Source: Lachnospiraceae bacterium NK3A20 (GTDB lineage Bacteria > Bacillota > Clostridia > Lachnospirales > Lachnospiraceae). Taken from it: a stretch of 64,000 nucleotides of DNA. Shown in pieces: positions 1 to 8,394 of this stretch. Both the position numbers and the translations under genes were made by a program. The stretch covers positions 62,001-126,000 of the forward strand of contig FNQX01000005.1 in NCBI GenBank assembly GCA_900107575.1. Direction: 5' to 3'. Every line of letters begins with the position of its first letter. The stretch's first letter is position 1. The notes under the pieces were generated by a model. That model saw only the letters and a list, made by a program, of their open reading frames with translations. It had not been told where the DNA came from and searched no databases.

Positions 1-1
1 T

Positions 2-466
2 GTGCTGATGGCAAGGTTCAAGGGGCTGCTCGCGTCGGCAGTCCGGGGTGTTGCGGCGATCGAAGGTCTTACGGACGGCGACACGGTCCTTATCAGCGAG
101 GGCTGCACACACCACAGACAGTGCGACGACATCGGGACCTACAAGATTCCGACCTGGCTGAAGGAATATACCGGCAAAGAGATCACGATCCGCACAAGCT
201 CCGGTTACGATTTCCCGGAAGACCTCTCCCCGTACCGCCTCATCATCCACTGCGGCGGCTGCATGCTCAACGAGCGGGAAGTGCGGTTCCGCATGGAGCA
301 GGCGAAGGACCGGGGTGTGCCGATCACCAATTACGGCATCACCATTGCTTATATGAATCATATCCTGGAGCGCGCGACCAGAATCTTCCCGGACCTGCAC
401 AGGGTGTTGGAGAAGGCGAATACTCCACGTAACGCCACAACGGAAGGCTTCAAGACTCGCGGATGA
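2..466 (+). CDS. hydF: [FeFe]-hydrogenase maturation GTPase HydF, C-terminal part (5' end outside the window)
   Basis: Only the last 154 codons are present; the reading frame is open to the window edge, so the GTPase domain lies upstream. HydF is the scaffold that receives the 2Fe subcluster and passes it to apo-hydrogenase. The piece seen is the cluster-binding domain: a Cys-Thr-His-His motif (EGCTHHRQCDD) near residue 34 and HCGGCM near residue 83 supply the conserved Cys/His ligands of the [4Fe-4S] cluster. hydE follows 46 bp downstream on the same strand and a hydrogenase structural gene lies 2.6 kb further on, which supports the call. hydG is not seen and may lie upstream. Confidence 0.93.
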   Translation: MLMARFKGLLASAVRGVAAIEGLTDGDTVLISEGCTHHRQCDDIGTYKIPTWLKEYTGKEITIRTSSGYDFPEDLSPYRLIIHCGGCMLNEREVRFRMEQAKDRGVPITNYGITIAYMNHILERATRIFPDLHRVLEKANTPRNATTEGFKTRG

Positions 467-512
467 AAGGAACAGTGAGGGATGTGACAGAAACATCCGC
501 ATAGACTACGAA

Positions 513-1556
513 ATGACGAACAACGAACTGATCGAACAACTGTATCGTGATACGACACTGCCGGCGGCAGGCCTCTTGCAGCTCCTGACAAGCCTTGCGC
601 CGGAGGAGGAAGAGCACCTTTACCGGCGCGCCAGAGAAGTCAGGGAAGCGCACTACGGGAGGGAAGTGTACCTTCGCGGCCTGGTGGAATTCTCCAGCTA
701 TTGCAGGAATGATTGCAAATACTGCGGCATCCGGAGGAGCAACGGCAACGCCCAGCGCTACCGCCTCACGAAAGACCAGATCATTGAGTGCAGCGACGTC
801 GGCTATCGGCTGGGCTTCCGCACCTTCGTACTGCAATCGGGCGAAGATCTGGCTTTCACTACAGACGATATCTGCGAAATTGTGTCAGAGATCCGGCGCC
901 GACACCCGGACTGCGCCGTGACGCTCTCCATTGGAGAGAAAACAAGAGCAGAATACCAGGCATATTATGACGCGGGAGCAGAGCGATATCTCCTCCGGCA
1001 GGAGACCAGCAACCCCGACCACTACGCCTTCCTGCACCCTGCGGAGCTATCTATCGAGAACCGCAAACGCTGCCTGTGGGATCTCAAGGAGATCGGCTAT
1101 CAGGTGGGGTGCGGCATCATGGTGGGCTCGCCGCGACAGACGCCGGAGAACGTGATCGAAGATCTGAATTTCATGAAAGAGCTGGAGCCGCAGATGATCG
1201 GAATCGGGCCGTTCATTCATCATAAGGACACGCCGTTCAGAGATGAATCGGACGGCACGCTCGAGGATACCCTGCACCTTCTGGGTATCCTGCGACTCAT
1301 GTTCCCGAACAGCCTTCTGCCTGCCACGACAGCACTCGGCACCATCAATCCGCGCGGCAGAGAACTGGGGATCCTGGCCGGCGCCAACGTCGTCATGCCA
1401 AACCTTTCGCCCCGCGGCGTGCGCGCGAAATATCTCTTATATGACGGCAAGATCTGCACCGGCAATGAGGCGGCCGAGTGCAGGAGGTGCATGGAGCGCC
1501 GCATTGAGAGCGTAGGCTACGAAGTTGTCGTATCCAGGGGAGACTATCGGGCGTAG
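513..1556 (+). CDS. hydE: [FeFe]-hydrogenase H-cluster maturation radical SAM protein HydE
   Basis: 347 aa, the usual length of the family. HydE is a radical SAM enzyme acting on the cysteine-derived organometallic precursor made by HydG during assembly of the dithiolate-bridged diiron centre. The CX3CX2C cluster motif is seen at about residues 65-75 (YCRNDCKYCGIRRSN), followed by a TIM-barrel-like body with GSPRQTPENV near residue 205. A Cys-rich tail near residue 325 (CTGNEAAECRRC) may hold a second cluster, as in some HydE proteins. It lies 46 bp after hydF, probably in one operon. The ATG at 513 has no strong ribosome binding site but gives the expected N terminus. Confidence 0.95.
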   Translation: MTNNELIEQLYRDTTLPAAGLLQLLTSLAPEEEEHLYRRAREVREAHYGREVYLRGLVEFSSYCRNDCKYCGIRRSNGNAQRYRLTKDQIIECSDVGYRLGFRTFVLQSGEDLAFTTDDICEIVSEIRRRHPDCAVTLSIGEKTRAEYQAYYDAGAERYLLRQETSNPDHYAFLHPAELSIENRKRCLWDLKEIGYQVGCGIMVGSPRQTPENVIEDLNFMKELEPQMIGIGPFIHHKDTPFRDESDGTLEDTLHLLGILRLMFPNSLLPATTALGTINPRGRELGILAGANVVMPNLSPRGVRAKYLLYDGKICTGNEAAECRRCMERRIESVGYEVVVSRGDYRA

Positions 1557-1651
1557 AATTATGAATAGGCCGGCTGTGCATGCTGATTTTGCCACGCAAA
1601 GGAGTGGTCAGCCTGCTAAATGACTACTCTGGTAGAACCAGAGAGGCCAGG

Positions 1652-1678
1652 GTTTCGGGCTGTGCTCAATAGATACAG
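1652..1678 (-). repeat. REP-like dispersed repeat, partial copy A
   Basis: The segment TTCGGGCTGTGCTCAATAGA is the reverse complement of the left half of the repeat best seen at 9063-9140 (ATCTGTTCAGTACAGCCCGA). It matches in most positions but lacks the second half. It lies between hydE and the small membrane gene. Confidence 0.5.
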
Positions 1679-1707
1679 GCAGGCCTACAATTTAGAAAGA
1701 GACAGGT

Positions 1708-1965
1708 ATGGGATATATCATTCTGATTATCATTGTGGCACTCCTTGCTATTACGGTGCTGGCGGTTGTTGCGATTGCGAAATCGAAGACAGATCCGAAG
1801 CTCATCGAAATGGCAGAAGTGTACCACATGCCGTTTGGAGCCAGACTGCGATACCTCTATCTGCCTGCATTCCATGGCAAGACCGGCGGCTATGGAGCCT
1901 CCCGATCTGTCGGGAATGGTATTGCAGATGCGTGCAGCACAACAAATGAGAGGACAGACAGATGA
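1708..1965 (+). CDS. Small membrane protein with an ABC-permease-like loop, possibly a shrunken NitT/TauT-type permease
   Basis: 85 aa. One N-terminal hydrophobic helix (about residues 2-25) is followed by DPKLIEMAEVYHMPFGARLR and YLYLPAF. This resembles the cytoplasmic coupling (EAA-type) loop of SsuC/TauC-family permeases, where DPELIEMARVYGAS..YIYLPAL is typical. A normal permease of this family has about 250 residues and 5-6 helices, so most of the protein is missing. The sequence after residue 54 does not look permease-like in this frame; a neighbouring frame reads slightly more like a permease tail, which hints at a frameshifted remnant. Against simple decay, the stop overlaps the start of the next gene by 4 bp (ATGA), as in coupled genes, and AGAAAGAGACAGGT precedes the ATG. 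Function unknown. Confidence 0.5.
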   Translation: MGYIILIIIVALLAITVLAVVAIAKSKTDPKLIEMAEVYHMPFGARLRYLYLPAFHGKTGGYGASRSVGNGIADACSTTNERTDR

Positions 1966-2564
1966 CAATACAGGTAGAACATGTCACGGCGTCCGTTAAA
2001 GGCCGCAGACTGCTCAATGATTTCAATCTGGAGATATCCTCCGATACTTCCTACATGATCACGGGAGAAGATGAGGAGGCGAAAACCGAACTCATCCGTA
2101 TCATTCTGGGACTTGATCAGCCGGAGCAGGGACGCGTGCGGCTCCTGGGGGACTATAAGTATTCCAGTGTCAACGCGGGAGTTGTGTTCCGGGAAGACAG
2201 ACTGGCCGAAGGCTTCTCCGCAGAGACCAACTGCGCCATGGTGAACGGAAAACTCTCCGAGAGAATCGCGGGAGAGGAGCTGGACAAACTCCTTGCACCG
2301 GGCAGATCCAAGGTTCCGGTGTCCGAACTGACAGGGGAGGAGAGGAGACTTGTGTGCATCGTCCGCGCAACCCTGATCCCTTCGGACGTCATCCTCATGG
2401 ATGCTCCTTTTGAGGGGATGAGCGAAGAGAACCGCGCCAAAGCCATCCGTTACATCAGGGAGGTCAAGGCTTCGACGCCCCTCGTCCTCACGACCGATCG
2501 GACAGATGACCTTGACTGGTGCAAGACCGTGGACATCAGAACCGGCATCCCGCTGTCGATGTAA
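1962..2564 (+). CDS. Degenerate ABC transporter ATP-binding protein (NitT/TauT-like)
   Basis: 200 aa with the layout of an ABC ATPase but altered motifs. The Walker A position reads GEDEEAKTE (residues ~35-43) in place of GxxGxGKS/T and keeps only K-T. The Q-loop region has VFREDRLAE, close to the VFQEDRL typical of nitrate/sulfonate-type ATPases. The signature reads SELTGEERR in place of LSGGQ, Walker B is VILMDAPFEG with Ala in place of Glu, and the H-loop is TTDRTDD with no clear His. Normal ATP hydrolysis is therefore doubtful. It is translationally coupled to the small membrane gene. It could be a decaying remnant or a non-hydrolysing derivative; nothing in the sequence decides this. Confidence 0.7.
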   Translation: MTIQVEHVTASVKGRRLLNDFNLEISSDTSYMITGEDEEAKTELIRIILGLDQPEQGRVRLLGDYKYSSVNAGVVFREDRLAEGFSAETNCAMVNGKLSERIAGEELDKLLAPGRSKVPVSELTGEERRLVCIVRATLIPSDVILMDAPFEGMSEENRAKAIRYIREVKASTPLVLTTDRTDDLDWCKTVDIRTGIPLSM

Positions 2565-2594
2565 TTCCCTAATTTTCGTCAATTTCCTGCATTC

Positions 2595-2905
2595 CAAGGG
2601 CCGCCCGCGGCGGGACAGAGTTCAGGACGTTGCATGCCTCTGGTGCGGATTGCAGTCATAACGATCTCATTGCCGCAGAGAGAGGCGCATTACAGGTCAT
2701 GGAGCCGCTGGAGCCTCGAAAGGCGGATTTCGGCTATAAGTTCCGTCCTTTGGAACTTATGACCGAAATCCACCGGGGCGACATGCGGTTCCACTGGCCT
2801 GCAATGTGCCGACCCCGTGGCACGAGATCGTGATAGCCGCAATCCGCATTGCGAGTCGGCAGGCAAGTCCTGATCCTCCGCCCCGCCGCGGGCGGCCCCC
2901 CTTGG
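2595..2905. repeat. Long imperfect inverted-repeat (hairpin) element, copy 1
   Basis: The segment folds on itself over about 310 bases. The outer arms CCAAGGGCCGCCCGCGGCGGG (start ~2594) and the GC-rich block ending near 2905 are nearly perfect complements. Inner blocks also pair, including TGCGGATTGC/GCAATCCGCA, ACGATCTC/GAGATCGT and GGCGGATTTCGG/CCGAAATCCACC. The tip at 2736-2760 is a perfect 9-bp stem, ATAAGTTCC with GGAACTTAT, around the loop GTCCTTT. A second copy with the same loop is at 18649-18981. No convincing protein is encoded. It fills the gap between the ABC-like pair and the hydrogenase promoter. Confidence 0.8.
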
Positions 2906-2914
2906 TTGTAGAAA

Positions 2915-2932
2915 TTGACAAAAATATATCAA
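2915..2932. promoter_or_regulatory. Candidate Rex-type redox operator
   Basis: TTGACAAAAATATATCAA is an 18-bp imperfect dyad with TTGA/TCAA half-sites around an A/T core. It resembles Rex sites (TTGTnAA-N4-TTnACAA-like) that often control hydrogenase genes in Clostridia. It lies 23 bp upstream of the probable -35 box of the hydrogenase gene. The match is partial and no Rex gene is in the window. Confidence 0.3.
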
Positions 2933-2954
2933 TCTTTTTCGTCATGTTGTCAAA

Positions 2955-2983
2955 TTGCGGCTCACACCCCATGCCGCTATAAT
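2955..2983 (+). promoter_or_regulatory. Probable sigma-A promoter of the [FeFe]-hydrogenase gene
   Basis: A TTGCGG -35 box (2955-2960), 17-bp spacer and perfect TATAAT -10 box (2978-2983). Transcription would start near 2990 and give a leader of about 100 nt before the ATG at 3091. The leader has a small hairpin (CGCAGGGTACGAGCCCGC region). I see no known riboswitch in it. Confidence 0.65.
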
Positions 2984-3090
2984 GAGTTGGGCCTGTGAGC
3001 CATGCGGAAAATGCCGGAAATTGCGGCTGTAACGCAGGGTACGAGCCCGCAAGATCAGTGGTTTAGAGCATTACGCAGGAAGGAAAGAAC

Positions 3091-4638
3091 ATGGTAACCG
3101 GAGATAAAGGTCTCGTCAGCTATAAACATAAGGTAATGGAAGAAGTCGCGCGCCTTGCGTGGAACGATGAGCTGGACCAGCAGCACGAAGAGCAGCTGAT
3201 CCTGGATCTCATCCCGGGGCCGAAGCCGACCTACCGCTGCTGCATCTATAAAGAGAGAGAAGTCACGAGACAGAGAATCATCCTCGCGACCGGCGAGAAC
3301 CTGCCGACGAACCAGGGCTCTGACAACATCGTACAGGTCATCAAGCCTGCCTGTGACGAGTGCCCGCTCGCGGCATACTCCGTTACAGACAACTGCCGCC
3401 TCTGCCTCGGCAAGGCGTGCCTGAACTCCTGCCGTTTCGGCGCCATCACCATCGGCGAGTTCCGTTCCCACATTGACGCCAGCAAGTGCAAGGAGTGCGG
3501 CATGTGTGCGCAGGCCTGCCCTTACGGCGCCATCGTTCACCTCGTGCGTCCCTGCAAGATGGCCTGCCCCGTCGGCGCGATCAGCTACGACGAGTACGGC
3601 TTCTGTGTCATTGATGAGACGAAGTGCATCAACTGCGGACACTGCATCCACAGATGCCCGTTCGGCGCGATCGGCTCCAAGACGTACATCACCAAGGTGA
3701 TTGAGGCGATCAAATCCGACAGGGAAGTCTTCGCCATGTGCGCACCTGCGACCGAGGGTCAGTTCGGTGAGAAGGTCACCATGTCCTCCATCCGCGACGC
3801 GCTGAAGGAAGTCGGCTTCACTGATATGGTCGAGGTAGGCCTTGGCGGCGATATGACCGCGGCTTACGAGTCCGTGGAGTGGTCCGAGGCGAGAAAGAGC
3901 GGCAAGAAGATGACCACCTCCTGCTGCCCGGCCTTCATCAATATGTTGAAGAAACATTTCCCGGAGCAGTTCGAGGAGAATATGTCCACGACCGTCTCCC
4001 CGATGTGCGCGGTATCCAGATACCTCAAGGCGACGCACCCCGGCTGCGTTACGGTATTCATCGGGCCCTGCATCGCGAAGAAGAGCGAAGCGGCGGACAA
4101 GTCTGTACCGGACAACGCGGACTACGTCATGACCTACGGCGAGCTCAGAGCACTGTTGCGTTCCAGGGGCGTGGAGCCGAAAGAGGAGGAGAACGATTAC
4201 CAGGAGGCTTCTATATGGGGCAAGAGATTCGCGACCAGCGGCGGTGTAGCCAACGCGGTTATCGAGTGCATGCAGGAGCGCGGTGAGGATACATCCGGTA
4301 TCAAGCTGCGCCGCGCGGCAGGTGGTCAGGACTGCAAGACAGCCCTCTCCCTCCTCAAGGCCGGCAGACTCCCCGAGGACTTCATCGAAGGCATGGTATG
4401 CCCCGGCGGCTGTGTCGGAGGCCCTTCCAAACACAGAACCGAGATAGAGATCAAAAAGGCGCGTGAGACGCTCCTCTCCCAGGCGGACAAGAGAGGCGTT
4501 CTCGAGAACCTGCGTCAGTACCCGATGGACCAGTTCTCCATGCACAGGGACGGACACAAGGACAACAATGATTTCAAGAAGGCACTCTTATCCGGTGTCT
4601 CCGAAGATGTCGTGATCGGCAAGAGAACAGAAGAATGA
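3091..4638 (+). CDS. [FeFe]-hydrogenase, monomeric, group B-like
   Basis: 515 aa. It catalyses reversible proton reduction/H2 oxidation at the H-cluster. Order of parts: an N-terminal Cys-rich segment (CDECPLAAYSVTDNCRLCLG), two [4Fe-4S] ferredoxin motifs (CKECGMCAQACPYGAI and CINCGHCIHRCPFGAI, about residues 131-195), then the H domain. The H-cluster motifs are TSCCPAF (~275), FIGPCIAKKSE (~325) and VCPGGCVGGP (~435). The first is TSCCPAF rather than TSCCPGW and the second has IGPC rather than MPC, as in the less-studied group B enzymes of Clostridia. No N-terminal [2Fe-2S] domain and no NAD/FMN subunit neighbours are present, so ferredoxin is the likely partner. AAGGAAAGAAC precedes the ATG. 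Confidence 0.9.
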   Translation: MVTGDKGLVSYKHKVMEEVARLAWNDELDQQHEEQLILDLIPGPKPTYRCCIYKEREVTRQRIILATGENLPTNQGSDNIVQVIKPACDECPLAAYSVTDNCRLCLGKACLNSCRFGAITIGEFRSHIDASKCKECGMCAQACPYGAIVHLVRPCKMACPVGAISYDEYGFCVIDETKCINCGHCIHRCPFGAIGSKTYITKVIEAIKSDREVFAMCAPATEGQFGEKVTMSSIRDALKEVGFTDMVEVGLGGDMTAAYESVEWSEARKSGKKMTTSCCPAFINMLKKHFPEQFEENMSTTVSPMCAVSRYLKATHPGCVTVFIGPCIAKKSEAADKSVPDNADYVMTYGELRALLRSRGVEPKEEENDYQEASIWGKRFATSGGVANAVIECMQERGEDTSGIKLRRAAGGQDCKTALSLLKAGRLPEDFIEGMVCPGGCVGGPSKHRTEIEIKKARETLLSQADKRGVLENLRQYPMDQFSMHRDGHKDNNDFKKALLSGVSEDVVIGKRTEE

Positions 4639-4644
4639 GCAAAA

Positions 4645-4679
4645 ACCCCTCTGCAGGACTTGGAATTTTGCAGAGGGGT
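4645..4679 (+). terminator. Hairpin terminator after the hydrogenase gene
   Basis: ACCCCTCTGCA (4645-4655) and TGCAGAGGGGT (4669-4679) form a perfect 11-bp stem six bases past the stop codon. The T-run is weak. The -35 box of the trigger-factor promoter lies in the loop. Confidence 0.7.
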
Positions 4680-4689
4680 GTGTTATACT
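4660..4689 (+). promoter_or_regulatory. Probable promoter of tig
   Basis: TTGGAA (4660-4665), 18-bp spacer and TATACT (4684-4689). The start would be near 4696, about 60 nt before the tig ATG. The promoter overlaps the upstream terminator hairpin. Confidence 0.5.
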
Positions 4690-4754
4690 ACGTAATCGTG
4701 TCATTCTGTGATTGATTAGAATCAGACTCATATATTAAAACTCAGGAGGAAGTC

Positions 4755-6179
4755 ATGAGCGTTACCGTTGAGAAGCTCGAGAAGAGCATGGCAAAGCTTA
4801 CGATCACCGTAGGCGCTGCTGATTTCGATAATTATGTAGAGAAAGTTTTCCAGAAACAGAAACACAGCATCTCTGTTCCCGGATTCCGTAAGGGCAAGGC
4901 ACCCAGAAAAGTCATCGAGAAGATGTATGGCGATATGGTATTCTTCGAGGATGCTGCCAACAACGCCATCAATGAGACATATCCCGACGCAGTCAAAGAG
5001 AGCGGCGAGGAGATCGTTTCCAATCCTTCCATCGACATTTCCCAGATCGAGGCAGGAAAGGATTTCATCTACACGGCTGAGGTAGCGCTGAAGCCGCCTG
5101 TTTCCCTTGGCAAGTACAAGGGCGTGGAGATCGCCAGGATCGAGAAGGCCGAGGTCAGCGACGAGGACATCGAGGCTGAGCTCAAGAGACAGCAGGACGC
5201 CAATGCCAAGATCGTTGACGTTACCGACAGAGCAGTGAAGGATGGCGACGACATCAAGCTTGATTTCGCGGGCACGGTGGACGGCGTTGCTTTCGATGGC
5301 GGCACAGCGACAGACTACGATCTCGTGATCGGCTCCGGCTCCTTCATCCCCGGCTTCGAGGATCAGCTGATCGGCGCGAAGATCGGTGAGGAGAAGGATG
5401 TGAACGTGACCTTCCCCGAAGACTATCAGGCGAAAGAGCTGGCAGGCAAGCCTGCTGTTTTCGCATGCACCGTCAAGTCTATCAAGGAGAAGCAGCTTCC
5501 CGAGCTGAATGATGAGTTCGCGGACGAGGTTTCCGAGTTCTCCACGCTGGACGAGTACAAGGCTGATATCAAGAAGAATCTGGAGAGCCAGAGAGAAGAG
5601 ACCTACCAGAATACAAGGCAGAACGCAGCGGTTGACGCAGCGGTTGCGGATGCGGAAATTGAGCTTCCGGAAGCAATGGTACAGACGCAGGCGGAGAGCC
5701 TTGCGCAGGAATTCGGTCAGAACATGGCGATGCAGGGCATGCGTCTGCAGGATTATCTGCAGTACACCGGCATGACGCAGCAGCAGTTCGTCGAGCAGAT
5801 GAAACCGCAGGCGCAGACCCGGATCAAGAACAGCCTGGTACTCGAGGCGATCGCCGATGCCGAGAAGATCGAGGTTGCCGATGAGGAGCTCGAGGCGGAG
5901 TACGAGAGAATGGCAAAGCAGTACAACATGCCTGTTGAGAATGTCAAGAAGGTATTCGCCGACGAGGATTCCAGAGAGGACTTAAAGAGAGACGCCCGCC
6001 TTCGCAAGGCTGCAGAGCTCGTTGCGGAGAACGCGGTGGAGACAGCGGAGAAGAAGGCTGCAAAGAAGGCAGACGACGCGGAGGAGGCTCCTGCAGATGA
6101 GGAGAAGCCCGCGAAGAAGAGAACCAGAAAGGCTGCGAAGAAGGACGAGGCTGCTGAGGAGACCAGCGACGCCGAGTAA
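4755..6179 (+). CDS. tig: Trigger factor, ribosome-associated chaperone and peptidyl-prolyl isomerase
   Basis: 474 aa. It binds the ribosome exit tunnel through the N-terminal domain, where the signature VPGFRKGKAPRKVIEK is seen at residues 37-52. The FKBP-type isomerase domain follows (about 160-245, from KDGDDIKLDFAGTVDG to TFPEDY), then the alpha-helical chaperone domain. The last ~45 residues are a Lys/Ala/Glu-rich tail (KAAKKADDAEEAPADEEKPA...), longer than in model species and probably disordered. AGGAGGAAGTC lies just before the ATG. It is followed by clpP and clpX, the usual order in Clostridia. Confidence 0.97.
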   Translation: MSVTVEKLEKSMAKLTITVGAADFDNYVEKVFQKQKHSISVPGFRKGKAPRKVIEKMYGDMVFFEDAANNAINETYPDAVKESGEEIVSNPSIDISQIEAGKDFIYTAEVALKPPVSLGKYKGVEIARIEKAEVSDEDIEAELKRQQDANAKIVDVTDRAVKDGDDIKLDFAGTVDGVAFDGGTATDYDLVIGSGSFIPGFEDQLIGAKIGEEKDVNVTFPEDYQAKELAGKPAVFACTVKSIKEKQLPELNDEFADEVSEFSTLDEYKADIKKNLESQREETYQNTRQNAAVDAAVADAEIELPEAMVQTQAESLAQEFGQNMAMQGMRLQDYLQYTGMTQQQFVEQMKPQAQTRIKNSLVLEAIADAEKIEVADEELEAEYERMAKQYNMPVENVKKVFADEDSREDLKRDARLRKAAELVAENAVETAEKKAAKKADDAEEAPADEEKPAKKRTRKAAKKDEAAEETSDAE

Positions 6180-6223
6180 GCTGCCTAACGGTTGAGCACA
6201 ATTTATTAATAAACAATTAAAAC

Positions 6224-6259
6224 AAAACGAAGACCTTGCAAGAGTAAGGCCTTCGTTTT
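6224..6259 (+). terminator. Rho-independent terminator of tig
   Basis: AAAACGAAG with CTTCGTTTT plus inner CCTT/AAGG pairs, ending in a T-rich stretch (TTTTATTAT). It lies 45 bp after the tig stop, so clpPX is probably transcribed separately. Confidence 0.85.
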
Positions 6260-6343
6260 ATTATCATTCTTGTCTGACTTCACGTACGGGTAACTGCCAG
6301 AGCGTGGGGCAGGCACATTACCAGTAGAAAGAAGGCTAACAAC

Positions 6344-6958
6344 ATGGCTAATTTAGTCCCTTATGTCATTGAACAGACCGGGCAGGGCGAGCGCTCCTAC
6401 GATATTTTCTCCCGTCTGTTAAAAGAGAGAATTATTATTCTGAGCGGAGAGGTGACGGATCAGACGGCTGAGCTCGTTGTCGCACAGCTCCTGTTCCTCG
6501 AGGGCGAGGATCCCGACAAGGATATCCAGCTCTACATCGACTCTCCCGGAGGCTCCGTTACAGCGGGTCTTGCGATTTACGATACGATGAAATTCATCAA
6601 GTGCGATGTCTCGACGATCGCGATCGGCCTCGCGGCTTCGATGGGCTCCTTCGTCCTCGCGGGCGGCACCAAGGGCAAGAGATACGCGCTGCCGAACACG
6701 GAAGTTCTGATCCATCAGCCTTCCGGCGGCTCTCAGGGCCAGGCGAGCGACATGATCATTGCGGCGAAGAACATCGAGAAGACCAGAGAGAAGCTCAACC
6801 GCATTCTCGCGGAGAACACCGGAAGACCTTACGAGGATCTCGTGCGCGATACGGATCGTGACAACTGGATGTCGGCGGAAGAGGCGCTGGAATATGGCCT
6901 TATTGACCACATCTACACGACAAGAAAAGAGATAGAGGACGCTACGAATGTCAAATAA
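6344..6958 (+). CDS. clpP: ATP-dependent Clp protease proteolytic subunit ClpP
   Basis: 204 aa, normal length. This serine protease forms the tetradecameric chamber served by ClpX and other Clp ATPases. The catalytic triad is visible: Ser in GLAASMGSF (about residue 102), His in IHQPSGG (~127) and Asp in [19 protein letters not shown] (~176). The N terminus [20 protein letters not shown] is typical of mature ClpP. AGAAAGAAGGC precedes the ATG. The end overlaps clpX by 11 bp, so the two are co-translated. I see no CtsR box in the 85 bp upstream. Confidence 0.98.
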   Translation: MANLVPYVIEQTGQGERSYDIFSRLLKERIIILSGEVTDQTAELVVAQLLFLEGEDPDKDIQLYIDSPGGSVTAGLAIYDTMKFIKCDVSTIAIGLAASMGSFVLAGGTKGKRYALPNTEVLIHQPSGGSQGQASDMIIAAKNIEKTREKLNRILAENTGRPYEDLVRDTDRDNWMSAEEALEYGLIDHIYTTRKEIEDATNVK

Positions 6959-8291
6959 CAGCAAAATGACGCCGCCGCGCCGCTGCTCCTTCTGCGGAAG
7001 GACGGAGAACCAGGTGCGCAAGCTGATCGCAGGGCCGAACGGCGTCTACATCTGCGATGAGTGCGTCGGCATCTGCGGAGATATTATCGACGATTCCGAC
7101 GATGAGGAGAAGTTTGAAGCCGGCAATACGGTCGATGTCAACGACATCCACCTGATGAAGCCGGCGCAGATCAAGGCTTTCCTCAATGAATATGTCATCG
7201 GACAGGAGGACGCGAAGCGCGTGCTCGCCGTGTCCGTTTACAACCATTATAAGAGAGTGCTGGCGCACAACGAGAAAGATGACGACGATGGCGTCGAGCT
7301 GCAGAAGAGCAACATCCTGATGCTGGGCCCCACGGGTTCCGGCAAGACATATCTCGCGCAGACGCTGGCGAAGCTTTTGAACGTTCCGTTTGCGATCGCG
7401 GACGCGACCACGCTGACTGAGGCGGGGTACGTCGGCGAGGATGTGGAGAACATCCTGTTAAAGCTTATCCAGGCGGCGGATTACAACATTGAACGCGCGC
7501 AGCTGGGCATCATCTACATTGATGAGATCGACAAGATCTCGAAAAAGGGAGAGAATGTCTCCATCACCCGCGACGTATCCGGCGAGGGCGTGCAGCAGGC
7601 ACTCCTTAAGATCATCGAGGGCACGGTGGCTTCCGTTCCTCCGCAGGGCGGCAGGAAACACCCCCAGCAGGAGCTCATCCAGATCGACACGTCGAACATT
7701 CTCTTCATCTGCGGCGGTGCGTTTGACGGCCTTGAGAAGATCATCCACGAGAGAACGGATTACCGTTCCATGGGCTTCAACGCGAGCGTCAACGAGAGAG
7801 AAGTCAAGGACATCGGCCATACGCTGAAAGAGGTCCTCCCGCAGGATCTCATGAAGTTCGGCCTGATCCCCGAGTTCATCGGCCGTGTGCCGGTCGTGGT
7901 AACGCTCGACGGCCTCGACAAGAACGCGCTCGTGCGTATTCTCCAGGAGCCGAAAAACGCGCTGGTGAAACAGTATCAGAAGCTGTTCCGCTATGACGGC
8001 GTCGAGCTCGAGTTCGAGGAGGACGCGGTGAACGAGATCGCGAATCTCGCGGTGGAACGCAACACCGGCGCGAGAGGCCTGCGCTCCATTATGGAGAAAT
8101 CCATGATGGATGTCATGTACACCATTCCTTCCGACGACACGATTGAAAAGTGCATTGTGACCAAGGCGGCCGTGGACGGCAAGGGCACGCCGATCCTGAT
8201 TCACAGGGACGGCACGCAGAGCCATCTCGAAGACGTGAAGATGATCGACGAGAAGACCGAGATCCCCAACCTCCACAAATCAGTTTCATAA
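6948..8291 (+). CDS. clpX: ATP-dependent Clp protease ATP-binding subunit ClpX
   Basis: 447 aa. This AAA+ unfoldase delivers substrates to ClpP. The N-terminal C4 zinc-binding domain has CSFCGR and YICDECV. The AAA+ module has Walker A GPTGSGKT (~residue 124), Walker [10 protein letters not shown] (~188), sensor motifs and the arginine-finger region [12 protein letters not shown] (~370). The ClpP-docking IGF loop appears as SMGF in YRSMGFNAS (~267). The start codon lies inside the end of clpP, an 11-bp overlap. Confidence 0.98.
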   Translation: MSNNSKMTPPRRCSFCGRTENQVRKLIAGPNGVYICDECVGICGDIIDDSDDEEKFEAGNTVDVNDIHLMKPAQIKAFLNEYVIGQEDAKRVLAVSVYNHYKRVLAHNEKDDDDGVELQKSNILMLGPTGSGKTYLAQTLAKLLNVPFAIADATTLTEAGYVGEDVENILLKLIQAADYNIERAQLGIIYIDEIDKISKKGENVSITRDVSGEGVQQALLKIIEGTVASVPPQGGRKHPQQELIQIDTSNILFICGGAFDGLEKIIHERTDYRSMGFNASVNEREVKDIGHTLKEVLPQDLMKFGLIPEFIGRVPVVVTLDGLDKNALVRILQEPKNALVKQYQKLFRYDGVELEFEEDAVNEIANLAVERNTGARGLRSIMEKSMMDVMYTIPSDDTIEKCIVTKAAVDGKGTPILIHRDGTQSHLEDVKMIDEKTEIPNLHKSVS

Positions 8292-8299
8292 GCTATAAT

Positions 8300-8328
8300 A
8301 AGGCGTGTGGCACAGTTCCATACGCCTT
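8300..8328 (+). terminator. Terminator-like hairpin after clpX
   Basis: AAGGCGTGTGG (8300-8310) pairs with CCATACGCCTT (8318-8328) and is followed by TCTTC. A TATAAT hexamer (8294-8299) precedes it and could be a -10 box for yihA, but I see no good -35 box. Confidence 0.65.
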
Positions 8329-8394
8329 TCTTCATGCATTGAGAGATGCGGATTTGGAGCTAACCGCTCTGAATCTGTACCATTGAGGTAACCT

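Noticed and set aside
2595-2905. Insertion sequence
   Set aside because: The inverted repeat has no transposase frame and folds along its whole length; at most a MITE-like element.
3055-4557. 500-codon minus-strand frame opposite the hydrogenase gene
   Set aside because: Antisense shadow; the plus strand carries all hydrogenase motifs.
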